A stretch of DNA of 64,000 nt from Bacteroidota bacterium (GCA_023386585.1 JAEWJM010000003.1:186001-250000), one strand, 5' to 3'; shown: positions 50,276 to 58,440, counted from the first letter of the stretch. Notes: generated from the sequence alone by a model not told the origin. A program made the numbers and translations.

Positions 50276-50458
50276 ATGGCAAAGAAAGGAAACAGAATCC
50301 AGGTAATTTTGGAGTGCACAGAGCACAAAGGAACCGGTATGCCGGGAACTTCCCGTTACATCACCACAAAGAACAAGAAGAACACTCCGGATCGTTTGGA
50401 GATCAAAAAATTCAACCCGATCCTGAAAAGAGTAACCGTTCACAAAGAAATTAAGTAA
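50276..50458 (+). CDS. rpmG: 50S ribosomal protein L33
   Basis: 60 residues: MAKKGNRIQVILECTEHKGTG, SRYITTKNKKNTPDRLEIKKFNPILKRVTVHKEIK. Family pattern complete except for the zinc-ribbon cysteines: only one cysteine (in ECTEH) is present, so this is the zinc-independent (C-) form. 21 nt after rpmB. Confidence 0.97.
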   Translation: MAKKGNRIQVILECTEHKGTGMPGTSRYITTKNKKNTPDRLEIKKFNPILKRVTVHKEIK

Positions 50459-50515
50459 TAGAGTTTCGTGGTTCCGGAATAGCCGGAATCGTAAAATTCA
50501 AAATATATTTGAAAA

Positions 50516-50668
50516 ATGGCAAAGAAAACCGTTGCAACGTTACAAACCTCTTCAAAGAGATTATCAAAGGTGATCAAAATGGTGAAGTCTCCAAAAACCG
50601 GAGCTTACACATTCGTTGAAAGCATCATGGCTCCTGAGCTGGCAGATGAATTTCTGAAAAAGAAATAA
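50516..50668 (+). CDS. DUF4295 small ribosome-operon protein
   Basis: 50 residues, ATG 50516 to TAA 50666-50668: MAKKTVATLQTSSKRLSKVI, then KMVKSPKTGAYTFVESIMAP and ELADEFLKKK. This short protein is conserved behind rpmG in Bacteroidota (DUF4295), and is very basic. Its place in the operon points to a ribosomal or ribosome-associated role, which is not proven. 57 nt separate it from rpmG. Confidence 0.85.
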   Translation: MAKKTVATLQTSSKRLSKVIKMVKSPKTGAYTFVESIMAPELADEFLKKK

Positions 50669-50690
50669 TCATTGCCATCATAATACACTA

Positions 50691-50719
50691 AGCTACTTTC
50701 CCTCGGAAGTAGCTTTTTT
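50691..50719 (+). terminator. Terminator of rpmB-rpmG-DUF4295
   Basis: AGCTACTT / AAGTAGCT stem followed by TTTTTT. Confidence 0.8.
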
Positions 50720-50755
50720 ATTTATATTTGCTTTGCACTGTTTTTCCGGTGCAGC

Positions 50756-50892
50756 CAATCCGGCTCTTTGCTTCAAGTCCTCGTTTGTCAGGCTTTTTTT
50801 AAAGGCTTTTTCGGGCTCCCGTTGGTCGCCCTCAAAAACCAAAAAAAAAATCGCCCTCTAAACTGCGGGCTTTCCGCGGCGATCCGGGCTAG
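50756..50892 (-). repeat. Intergenic palindromic repeat, degenerate copy G
   Basis: Minus strand TAGCCCGGATCGCCGCGGAA, AGCCCGCAG, with long A/T and Gly-codon-like stretches in the middle. The right arm is barely recognisable. Confidence 0.4.
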
Positions 50893-50896
50893 TGCA

Positions 50897-50931
50897 GTCT
50901 AAAGTCCAAAGTCTAAAGTCCAAAGTTTAAA
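50897..50931. repeat. Heptanucleotide tandem array, unit GTCYAAA
   Basis: GTCTAAA, GTCCAAA, GTCTAAA, GTCCAAA, GTTTAAA: five 7-nt units. Confidence 0.75.
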
Positions 50932-50980
50932 GTGTATCGTTTCATCACTTTAAACATTAAACTTCAAACAATTTTTTCAT

Positions 50981-51961
50981 ATGTCCTTTTTTAAAAAGAT
51001 ATTTTCCTCCGAAAAAAAAGAATCTGCCTTAAGCGAAGAGGCAAAACAAAACCTCGACAAAGGCCTTGAAAAAACCAAGGAAAGCTTTTTTACAAAACTG
51101 ACTAAGGCGGTTGCCGGAAAATCAAAGGTTGACGACGACGTACTCGACAATCTGGAGGAAGTTCTTGTTTCTTCCGATGTCGGCGTTGAAACAACGCTTA
51201 AAATTATCAAGCGCATCGAAAAGCGTGTCGCTGAAGACAAATACCTCGGCACCGACGAACTTAATCGCATTCTTCGCGATGAGATCGCCGGACTCCTGTC
51301 AGAAACCAATTCGGGGGAAGCAACGGAATTCGCCGTGCCTTCAAACAAAAAGCCTTACGTGATCATGGTTGTTGGCGTTAACGGCGTGGGCAAAACCACG
51401 ACCATCGGGAAACTTGCAAACCAGTTTAAAAATGCGGGCTACAAAGTTGTCCTTGGCGCGGCAGATACTTTTCGCGCTGCGGCAATCGACCAGCTGCAGA
51501 TCTGGGCCGATCGCGTCGGAGTGCCAATCGTGCGCCAGCAAATGGGTAGCGATCCTGCATCGGTAGCATTTGATACACTGCAGTCGGCTGTTACGCAAGG
51601 CGCCGATGTTGTCATCATCGATACCGCCGGAAGGCTTCACAACAAGGTCAATCTTATGAACGAGCTGACCAAGGTCAAACGCGTGATGCAAAAAGTTGTC
51701 GAAGATGCGCCGCATGAAGTTTTACTTGTTCTTGACGGCTCAACCGGCCAAAACGCGTTCGAGCAGGCGAAGCAATTTACGGCGGCGACAGAAGTCACCT
51801 CATTGGCAGTAACCAAACTAGACGGAACTGCAAAAGGAGGCGTCGTGATCGGAATATCAGACCAGTTCCGGATTCCGGTGAAGTATATCGGCGTTGGTGA
51901 AGGAATCAACGACCTGCAGGTTTTCAACAAATATGAATTCGTTGATTCGTTTTTCAAATGA
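50981..51961 (+). CDS. ftsY: Signal recognition particle receptor FtsY
   Basis: 326 residues. Short acidic/basic N-terminal part (about 1-45) with membrane-binding character, the N domain (VDDDVLDNLEEVLVSSDVGVETTLKII) and the G domain: P-loop GVNGVGKTT (132-140), DTFRAAAIDQL, DTAGR, TKLDGTAKGG and GVGEGINDL. It receives the SRP-ribosome complex at the membrane. The small membrane gene overlaps its stop by 4 nt. Confidence 0.97.
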   Translation: MSFFKKIFSSEKKESALSEEAKQNLDKGLEKTKESFFTKLTKAVAGKSKVDDDVLDNLEEVLVSSDVGVETTLKIIKRIEKRVAEDKYLGTDELNRILRDEIAGLLSETNSGEATEFAVPSNKKPYVIMVVGVNGVGKTTTIGKLANQFKNAGYKVVLGAADTFRAAAIDQLQIWADRVGVPIVRQQMGSDPASVAFDTLQSAVTQGADVVIIDTAGRLHNKVNLMNELTKVKRVMQKVVEDAPHEVLLVLDGSTGQNAFEQAKQFTAATEVTSLAVTKLDGTAKGGVVIGISDQFRIPVKYIGVGEGINDLQVFNKYEFVDSFFK

Positions 51962-52143
51962 TCTCCCGACTGAAACCGGTTCACTTGTACCTGTTGTTCA
52001 TCGCCTTCAATTTATTGGCGCATGCGCTTGAAGGTCCGATCGGCGGTTTCCATTATATTTTTTCTGTGATCGGCTTCGGATTCTTTTTTATGGCCGTCCG
52101 CCGCTATTTCAGTGACGGGAACAGCCGGCAAAAATCTAATTGA
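51958..52143 (+). CDS. Small membrane protein coupled to ftsY
   Basis: 61 residues: MISRLKPVHLYLLFIAFNLLAHALEGPIGGFHYIFSVIGFGFFFMAVRRYF. Two membrane helices (about 10-25 and 32-48) and a short basic tail. ATGA overlap with the ftsY stop indicates translational coupling. The last nucleotides overlap the convergent beta-lactamase-fold gene by 8 nt. Unknown function; the coupling hints at a membrane role next to the SRP receptor. Confidence 0.6.
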   Translation: MISRLKPVHLYLLFIAFNLLAHALEGPIGGFHYIFSVIGFGFFFMAVRRYFSDGNSRQKSN

Positions 52144-53191
52144 TCAGCGCGTTGATCCTGGTCCAAAGCTGCTCATCAAAATCAGAAAGCGCCAGGTTCA
52201 CGTTGTCGGCAGCGTCGCCCATTCGGATGATCACGATATTCCGCGACGGAATTACGTAAATTTTCTGGTCATTCTTTCCTAAAGCCATGTACATATCGGA
52301 TGGCGCTCCCGGAATGATGCTTCCGTTAAATTCCAACTGTGTCTGCGGCATGTGGTAGCTCTGCTTTCCGTTGAGCCACCAGAGATATCCATACGATAAA
52401 TTAATATTTTGCGATGTTTGCGTTGCCTGATTGAAATAGGTTTCGTTCAGGATCGTTTCTCCGTTCCAATTCCCGTGGTTCAGCATCAGAAGGCCAAAAC
52501 GCGCCATGCTTCGGGAAGTACTCCAATAAACAATGTTGTTGTCCATCGGTAGCCAAACGCCGTTCATTCCGATCTTATCGCGCAGTTTTGCATTAAAATA
52601 ATCGCTGAAAGTTTCTCCGTTTGCGGCAGCGATAACATCCTGAAGTTTCACATAAACATTGTGGTAAGCCCAACGCGTCCCGGCATCGGCAACATAGGTC
52701 AGGCATTCGGGCGCAACGCAATCGCCATTGGCAATGTCTTCAAGGCCGCTCGTCATGGTCAGCAGATGGCGTAACGTTATCAGGTTTTCCATTTCCGGAG
52801 TAAGGCTGGTCCAACCGCTGCCGAGGTAATCGGAAACCCGATCGTCAAGGTTCAAAAGACTTTCCTGCTGGGCAATTCCGGTCATTGTTGACGTGAGCGT
52901 TTTTCCGGCACTTGCCCAGTACCAGTTTGAATCTATGGAATGTCCGTTAAAGTAATTCTCGAGTACGATTCGGCCGTTGTGCAGCACGATAAACGATTTC
53001 GAATGTTTGGCCTCGAGGTAATCGAGTAGCGGAGCGACAGCCGCTTCATTCCATCCGGCTTCGGCGACCGATTCGGTTTCCCAAACGTCACTGGCGACCG
53101 GAGGAAAATACAGCTCAGTATTTACGGATTGGCCGGAATCGGAGCTACATCCGCAGATGAGTAAAACTAATGGAAACAGGAGACGCTTCAT
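52136..53191 (-). CDS. Serine beta-lactamase-fold lipoprotein hydrolase
   Basis: 351 residues. Lipoprotein signal MKRLLFPLVLLICGC (Cys15). Class C-type fold with SxxK at Ser94-Lys97 (WASAGKTL), YxN at Tyr176-Asn178 (AYHNVYVK) and the long TLRHLLTMTSGLEDI segment; the third motif is not clear (KNDQKIYVIPSRN). Such proteins include esterases, DD-peptidases and 6-aminohexanoate hydrolases; antibiotic hydrolysis cannot be claimed. Divergent from the lipocalin-like gene. Confidence 0.8.
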   Translation of the reverse strand: MKRLLFPLVLLICGCSSDSGQSVNTELYFPPVASDVWETESVAEAGWNEAAVAPLLDYLEAKHSKSFIVLHNGRIVLENYFNGHSIDSNWYWASAGKTLTSTMTGIAQQESLLNLDDRVSDYLGSGWTSLTPEMENLITLRHLLTMTSGLEDIANGDCVAPECLTYVADAGTRWAYHNVYVKLQDVIAAANGETFSDYFNAKLRDKIGMNGVWLPMDNNIVYWSTSRSMARFGLLMLNHGNWNGETILNETYFNQATQTSQNINLSYGYLWWLNGKQSYHMPQTQLEFNGSIIPGAPSDMYMALGKNDQKIYVIPSRNIVIIRMGDAADNVNLALSDFDEQLWTRINALIN

Positions 53192-53235
53192 ATTATTTTT
53201 GCTTCAGACGTTAAAATTACGCAATCGTTTATCCA

Positions 53236-53269
53236 TTGACGGTGAATTTTTTTCTTTGATGTATCTTTG
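53236..53269 (+). promoter_or_regulatory. Promoter of the lipoprotein-DUF721 pair
   Basis: TTG (53236-53238), 23 nt, TATCTTTG (53262-53269), ending 7 nt before the ATG. Confidence 0.55.
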
Positions 53270-53276
53270 GCGCCTG

Positions 53277-53699
53277 ATGAATTACAAGCAACTTATCTGT
53301 TTTTTCGTATTTGTGGTGGCAAGCGGCTGCAAAAAAGAAGTCACTGCAGCCGACTTACAGCACATCAATGGCTATTGGGAAATCGAAGAAGTTACGATGA
53401 ATGACGGAAGTCACAAGGAATACCGTGTGAATGAAATCATCGATTACTTTGAGATTGCAGATGGAAAGGGCTACCGCCGGAAAGTACGCCCGCAATTCGA
53501 CGGAAAATATCTTAACATGGGCGAAGCGGAAGCAATTTCAGTTATTTTTAAGGACGGAAAAGCTATACTCCATTATTCAACCCCATATATGAAGTGGCAG
53601 GAAGAAGTGGAGGTATTGAATAAGGACCAGATGATCCTGCAGAACAACGAAGGAACCGAGTATCAGTACAAAAGAGCGGTACCTTTTAATATCAAATAA
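53277..53699 (+). CDS. Lipocalin-like lipoprotein
   Basis: 140 residues from MNYKQLICFFVFVVASGC (Cys18 lipidation site). The body begins HINGYWEIEEVTMNDGSHKEY and has the alternating strands of a small lipocalin-type barrel (WEIEEV, GYRRKVRPQFDGKYL, MILQNNEGTEYQYK). Role unknown. A longer frame starting at 53157 covers the opposite gene and the promoter and is rejected. The -7 box ends 7 nt before the ATG, so the leader is very short. The stop overlaps the DUF721 start by 1 nt (TAATG). Confidence 0.65.
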   Translation: MNYKQLICFFVFVVASGCKKEVTAADLQHINGYWEIEEVTMNDGSHKEYRVNEIIDYFEIADGKGYRRKVRPQFDGKYLNMGEAEAISVIFKDGKAILHYSTPYMKWQEEVEVLNKDQMILQNNEGTEYQYKRAVPFNIK

Positions 53700-53995
53700 T
53701 GGCAAAAAGACTCAACAACGAAAGTCCGATTGGTGATATTCTTAAGGAAATCATCCAGGTCAACAAGCTTCAGCCGGGGATCGATCAGATTTCGGTTGCC
53801 GATGCGTGGCGGTCGTTGATGGGAAACGGAGTTAACAGTTACACGCGTAACATCGCACTCAAGGGTAGCACTTTGTATGTTGAACTCACTTCTGCGGTGC
53901 TTCGCCAGGAACTCAGCTATGGTAAGGAAAAGATCATCAAAATGATTAATGAAGAACTGAAGCGAGACGTGGTAAAAGACGTCATTTTACGATAA
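53699..53995 (+). CDS. DUF721 (DciA-like) protein
   Basis: 98 residues: MAKRLNNESPIGDILKEII, GIDQISVADAWRSLMGNGVNSYTRNIALKGSTLYVELTSAVLRQELSYGKEKII. This is the DUF721/DciA domain, which in several bacteria loads the replicative helicase DnaB. In flavobacteria the same gene is annotated only as DUF721. Coupled to the upstream lipoprotein gene by a 1-nt overlap, an unexpected partner for a replication factor. Confidence 0.83.
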   Translation: MAKRLNNESPIGDILKEIIQVNKLQPGIDQISVADAWRSLMGNGVNSYTRNIALKGSTLYVELTSAVLRQELSYGKEKIIKMINEELKRDVVKDVILR

Positions 53996-53996
53996 A

Positions 53997-54027
53997 AAAA
54001 ATCCCGCTTCGTTGGCGGGATTTTTAT
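53997..54027. terminator. Bidirectional terminator between DUF721 and ndk
   Basis: AAAAATCCCGC-TTCGTTG-GCGGGATTTTT; an A-run on one side and a T-run on the other, between convergent genes. Confidence 0.85.
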
Positions 54028-54041
54028 TGGGTCAATATCAA

Positions 54042-54461
54042 TTAGAACATTTCGCGTCCTGCAAAATGAAACGCACCTTCGATTGCTGCGTTTTCATCGC
54101 TGTCAGAACCGTGGACTGCATTTTCGCCAATTGATTTTGCATATTTTTTTCTGATTGTTCCTTCAGCTGCATCGGCCGGGTTAGTTGCCCCAATCAGGTT
54201 ACGGAACTCCTCAACTGCATTTTCTTTTTCTAAAATCGCGGCAACGATCGGTCCGCGTGACATGAACTCAACCAATTCACCGTAAAAAGGCCTTGCACTG
54301 TGAACCGCGTAAAAGTTCTGCGCATCGGCAACCGTCATCTGTGTCAGTTTTAGGGCAACAATCCTGAATCCGCCTTCTGTAATCATATTAAGTATTCCAC
54401 CGATGTGCCCGCCTTCAACGGCATCCGGTTTAATCATGGTAAAAGTTCTGTTCGTAGCCAT
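54042..54461 (-). CDS. ndk: Nucleoside diphosphate kinase
   Basis: 139 residues, close to the standard length. Makes NTPs from NDPs through a phosphohistidine: His117 in NAVHGSDSDENA. Lys11 (TMIKPDAV) and the Kpn-loop region (ATNPADAAEGTIRKKYA) are intact. Cytoplasmic, hexameric in the family. Preceded by TACTTTTG (54492-54485, minus). Single gene with a shared terminator. Confidence 0.97.
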   Translation of the reverse strand: MATNRTFTMIKPDAVEGGHIGGILNMITEGGFRIVALKLTQMTVADAQNFYAVHSARPFYGELVEFMSRGPIVAAILEKENAVEEFRNLIGATNPADAAEGTIRKKYAKSIGENAVHGSDSDENAAIEGAFHFAGREMF

Positions 54462-54573
54462 TTTTTCTTTTTTTAAATTGGGTGCAAAAGTACTGTTTAG
54501 AATTTAAAAATAAAAATGAATGGACTTTAATAAAATCTTGCATGGTTAACCATCAAAGACAAAAGTGTGCAGT

Positions 54574-56160
54574 TCAGACTGTTTTTATGACAAATGTTCC
54601 GGATAGCGGATCAAGGCTTTCGATCAGCATCGGAATTAGCGCATCGCCGGTTTCAAGGTAAAAGTTTGAAAAATTTAAAACGCGTTCCTGCAGGTTTCCG
54701 CCGGGAAAGAGTGATGATTGAAGAATTTCGATGCGATTCAATATATCGGCATGTTTTTTCTTTTCCGCGCGAAGCAATCGCTTTTCAAGATTGTTGAGTC
54801 CGTTGATTTGTCGTGCTTCCTGTGCCGCAACTGATTTTTCGAACGAAATATCGGTCGATTTTGCGATTTCCCGAAGTTGTTGGAATTGTTCTTTAAGCGT
54901 ATTTTTTAAAGCCGAAAAATCAAGCTGTTGCGCCGACAATTTCCTGACTTGCTGGTCTTTCAATATTTCCGGCTTCTGAAAAAGGTTGCGCCATGAAAGG
55001 TTTAGGCTGTCTGCTTTTTTCGCCTGCTTTTCGCTGACAATCAGTGCCGAATTTCGAAGCATCAGCATCGGAAAGGTAACATTTGATTTGTCGAAGAACG
55101 ACTTCAATTCAAGCCAATACGCCAATTCGCCTCCACCGCCGATATACGCCAGATTTGGAAGTATAACTTCTTGGTAAAGCGGCCGCGTCACGACATTCGG
55201 GCTGAACTTTTCAGGATTTTCATCGGCAAGTTTCAGGAATTCTTCACGCGAGAAACTGATGTTAGTATTGTTCACCTTGAAAAGTTCGTCTTCTTCAATT
55301 ATCCGCTCGCGTAAATTGGTGTCGAGATAAAAAAGGTTGATTTCGCGTGGATTAACCTGAACACCGTATCGATCCAGTTTTTGGATCGTATCGGAAACGC
55401 AATGAAACGAACGCTGTTCGGTCAGTTCTGCCTTGATATAAGGAACAAAAAGCCTTTTCAATTGCGCGTCATCACCGTCCAAAACTACAAGGCCGTATTT
55501 TCCAAAAAGAGTATTTGCAATTAACCGCGTGGCATCTGCAAGGTTGCGATTGCTCAAATACGCATCCTGGAACAACCGCTTCAATTTTTGAGCATTGTTG
55601 CTTTCGCCGGTTTCACGAGCCACATCCTCAAATACATATTGCAGCCCTTCGGTAGAAAGCCTTCCAACCGCGCCCGAACTTTCCCGGTTCCAAGTGATCT
55701 TTTTGCCGTTCAGGCTAAAATGATTGATTTCAGCGAAATCGTGGTCCTCGGTGGCCATCCAATAGACTGGAACGAAATCGTATTCGGGATATTCCTTCTT
55801 TAGTTCTTTTGTGAGATTGAGTACCGTTATGATCTTGTAAAGGAAGTACATCGGCCCTGTAAAAAGGTTCAGCTGATGCCCTGTTGTAATGGTAAAAGTG
55901 CTGTTTTTCCTAAGCAAGCCGATATTGTGTTCAGTAGCTTTCGAAATTTCAAATGCGGAATATTGGTTTTGAAGTACGTCAGCAAGTACATTTCGATCAG
56001 CCGAAAAATTCTCACCCTTTTCAACAATCTGCGCCTTAAAATTTTTTAGTTCGGGCGTACGGTTGTAAAGCGGTTTGAGATCAGGATTCTTGTCGAGATA
56101 ATCATTGATCAGGGGCGAAAACCAACCTGATTCCCTACAGCTGAAGTGGTCTTTAGGCAT
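54574..56160 (-). CDS. bshC: Bacillithiol synthase BshC (cysteine-adding enzyme)
   Basis: 528 residues. Catalyses the last step of bacillithiol formation, adding cysteine to glucosamine-malate. Family features: DEVFxxx-like FTITTGHQLNLFTGPMYFLYKIITVLNL near residue 95-120, YWMATEDHDFAEINHFSLNGKKI, ANLAYIGGGGELAYWLELK and a long C-terminal coiled coil (about 395-470). The other bacillithiol genes are not in the window. Divergent from the radical SAM gene with 93 nt between the starts. Confidence 0.9.
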   Translation of the reverse strand: MPKDHFSCRESGWFSPLINDYLDKNPDLKPLYNRTPELKNFKAQIVEKGENFSADRNVLADVLQNQYSAFEISKATEHNIGLLRKNSTFTITTGHQLNLFTGPMYFLYKIITVLNLTKELKKEYPEYDFVPVYWMATEDHDFAEINHFSLNGKKITWNRESSGAVGRLSTEGLQYVFEDVARETGESNNAQKLKRLFQDAYLSNRNLADATRLIANTLFGKYGLVVLDGDDAQLKRLFVPYIKAELTEQRSFHCVSDTIQKLDRYGVQVNPREINLFYLDTNLRERIIEEDELFKVNNTNISFSREEFLKLADENPEKFSPNVVTRPLYQEVILPNLAYIGGGGELAYWLELKSFFDKSNVTFPMLMLRNSALIVSEKQAKKADSLNLSWRNLFQKPEILKDQQVRKLSAQQLDFSALKNTLKEQFQQLREIAKSTDISFEKSVAAQEARQINGLNNLEKRLLRAEKKKHADILNRIEILQSSLFPGGNLQERVLNFSNFYLETGDALIPMLIESLDPLSGTFVIKTV

Positions 56161-56219
56161 ATTGGGCGTCTAAGTGCGCTAATTTACGAATTATTAAACG
56201 CATTGCCACACCGTCCATA

Positions 56220-56249
56220 TTGCACAATAAAGCTCTTGGCGTACTTTTG
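56220..56249 (+). promoter_or_regulatory. Promoter of the radical SAM gene
   Basis: TTG (56220-56222), 19 nt, TACTTTTG (56242-56249), ending 4 nt before the ATG at 56254. Confidence 0.65.
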
Positions 56250-56253
56250 TCGA

Positions 56254-58440
56254 ATGACTACGCCGGTACTTCTCATAACGCCACCATTCACCCAACTGAA
56301 CACGCCATATCCGGCGACGGCTTATCTAAAAGGTTTTTTGAATACACAGCAAATCACCTCAGTTCAGGCAGACCTCGGAATTGAGGTAATTCTGAAGATT
56401 TTCTCGAAAAGCGGATTGGAAAGGCTGTTTTCACAGATTGACAGCGGCAATTTTTCCGACAATGCAATGCGTATCCAGTCTTTAAAAGAGACCTACATTG
56501 CCACGATTGATTCGGTAATTTCCTTTCTGCAAGGCCACAATCCGACGCTGGCACTGCGAATTTGCCAGGAGGATTTCCTGCCGGAAGCTTCGCGTTTTGG
56601 GCAGTTGGAGGAATTGGAGTGGGCGTTTGGCAGCATGGGTTTGCAGGACAAGGCGAAGCATCTCGCAACGCTTTATCTTGAAGATTTGTCCGATCTCATC
56701 GTCGAATGTGTCGATCCGAACTTCGGCTTCAGCCGCTATGCGGAAAGGCTTGGCAGATCGGCTTATTCGTTTGATGCGCTTTATGAAGAGCTGAACAAGG
56801 AGCTTTCATTTGTTGATCGCGTCCTCGTCGAATTGCTCGAAGAAAGAACCCGAACCGGTTTGCCGGAACTCGTACTGATCTCGGTTCCGTTTCCCGGGAA
56901 TTTATTCGCCGCATTCCGAACCGCGCAATGGTTCAAAACCAATCATCCGCAGGTTAAGATCGCGATGGGCGGAGGTTTTCCCAACACTGAACTGCGGAGT
57001 CTTTCCGATGTTCGCGTTTTTGATTTTTTCGATTTTATTACGCTTGACGACGGTGAACGCCCGGTTCGTAACCTGATCGATTTCATATCAGGGCAATTTG
57101 GAACGGAAGTATTGAAGCGGACCTTCATGAAGGTGAACGGCGTCGTTTCATATTTCGATAACGCCGATCTGGATTACCGCCAATCGCAGGTCGGAACTCC
57201 GGATTATTCAGATTTGTTGCTCGACCGTTATATTTCGGTAATTGAAGTGGTCAATCCCATGCACCGAATGTGGAGCGACGGCCGATGGAACAAATTGACG
57301 ATGGCGCACGGTTGTTATTGGGGAAAATGTACGTTTTGCGATATTTCGCTCGATTATATCAAAGTGTATGAACCGATAGCTGCCGGAATTTTGTGCGATA
57401 GGATGCAAGAGCTGATCGATGCAACCGGGCAGAACGGCTTTCATTTTGTTGACGAGGCTGCGCCACCCGCATTAATGCGTTCACTGGCCTTGGAAATCTT
57501 GCGCCGTAGGATGATCGTAACGTGGTGGACGAACATCCGGTTTGAGAAAAACTTCACCAAAGACCTATGCGTCCTGCTGAAGGCATCGGGCTGCATTGCA
57601 GTTTCGGGCGGACTCGAAGTGGCTTCCGACAGGCTTCTGAAATTAATTGATAAAGGCGTCACAGTTGCCCAGGTTGCAGCCGTCACGAGAAATTTTACCG
57701 AAGCAGGCATTATGGTACATTCTTATCTAATGTACGGTTATCCGACGCAAACGATGCAGGAAACGGTTGATAGCCTTGAAATGGTGCGGCAGATGTTTGA
57801 GCTCGGAATATTACAATCGGGATTCTGGCACCAATTCGCGATGACTGCGCACAGTCCGGTTGGCATGTATCCCGAACGGTTCGGAGTCAACCGCGTTGCA
57901 GAGCCTGCCGGCGGACTTGCTTTAAATGATGTTGAATTCAACGATCCGACCGGAGTTGATCATGAAATGTTCAGTTTCGGACTCCAGAAGTCGTTGTACA
58001 ATTACATGCATGGAATCTGTTTCGATTACAAGCTGCAGGATTGGTTTGATTTTAAGATTCCGCGCACGACGGTCAGGCCAAATTACATCCAGGAAGTGCT
58101 CACCGAAAACGATTCACTGGAAATCCGACTGAATGCTAAAATCGTCTGGATTGGCGGAATTCCGATAGTTTCGCAATTTGTCAAATCGAAGAAAGGACGC
58201 AATTGGAATGTGACAAGCTTGAAATTCCACGGACTCAGTGACGTTACGGAAATCGTCATGGACGCCGCCGAAGGATTATGGCTTTTGGAATTTTTGCAAA
58301 AAATTTCAGTTCACAACCAGCGACTTCTTACTGTCCGCGATTTTAAAACCGAATTTGAAACCGCGTTTGCCGATTTTGAGTTGTTCTGGCATTCGCGCCC
58401 GATGAAGCAATTACGCGAGTTGGGATTGCTCGTATTCTAA
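56254..58440 (+). CDS. B12-binding-type radical SAM protein with CX4CX2C motif
   Basis: 728 residues from the ATG at 56254. N-terminal part (about 1-330): MTTPVLLITPPFTQLNTPYPA, the typical opening of the B12-binding-domain radical SAM class, then FPGNLFAAFRTAQWFKTNHP and VKIAMGGGFPNTELRS. The cobalamin-binding His motif (DxHxxG) is not evident, so base-off binding may apply. Radical SAM core follows with the cluster motif Cys354-YWGK-Cys359-TF-Cys362, i.e. CX4CX2C instead of CX3CX2C, then TWWTNIRFEKNF and GCIAVSGGLEVAS. The C-terminal 200 residues are unique. Unknown product; divergent from bshC. Stops overlap with rimO. Confidence 0.85.
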   Translation: MTTPVLLITPPFTQLNTPYPATAYLKGFLNTQQITSVQADLGIEVILKIFSKSGLERLFSQIDSGNFSDNAMRIQSLKETYIATIDSVISFLQGHNPTLALRICQEDFLPEASRFGQLEELEWAFGSMGLQDKAKHLATLYLEDLSDLIVECVDPNFGFSRYAERLGRSAYSFDALYEELNKELSFVDRVLVELLEERTRTGLPELVLISVPFPGNLFAAFRTAQWFKTNHPQVKIAMGGGFPNTELRSLSDVRVFDFFDFITLDDGERPVRNLIDFISGQFGTEVLKRTFMKVNGVVSYFDNADLDYRQSQVGTPDYSDLLLDRYISVIEVVNPMHRMWSDGRWNKLTMAHGCYWGKCTFCDISLDYIKVYEPIAAGILCDRMQELIDATGQNGFHFVDEAAPPALMRSLALEILRRRMIVTWWTNIRFEKNFTKDLCVLLKASGCIAVSGGLEVASDRLLKLIDKGVTVAQVAAVTRNFTEAGIMVHSYLMYGYPTQTMQETVDSLEMVRQMFELGILQSGFWHQFAMTAHSPVGMYPERFGVNRVAEPAGGLALNDVEFNDPTGVDHEMFSFGLQKSLYNYMHGICFDYKLQDWFDFKIPRTTVRPNYIQEVLTENDSLEIRLNAKIVWIGGIPIVSQFVKSKKGRNWNVTSLKFHGLSDVTEIVMDAAEGLWLLEFLQKISVHNQRLLTVRDFKTEFETAFADFELFWHSRPMKQLRELGLLVF

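Larger units (their letters stand above)
50669..50980. other. Non-coding 312-bp stretch between the rpmG operon and ftsY
   Basis: Holds the terminator (50691-50719), a TATATTTG box (50723-50730) that has no clear TTG, degenerate repeat copy G (50756-50892) and the GTCYAAA array (50897-50931). No gene. Confidence 0.65.

Noticed and set aside
52136..53191. Antibiotic-resistance beta-lactamase
   Set aside because: SxxK and YxN are present but the third motif is unclear, and the fold is shared by many esterases and peptidases; resistance cannot be claimed.
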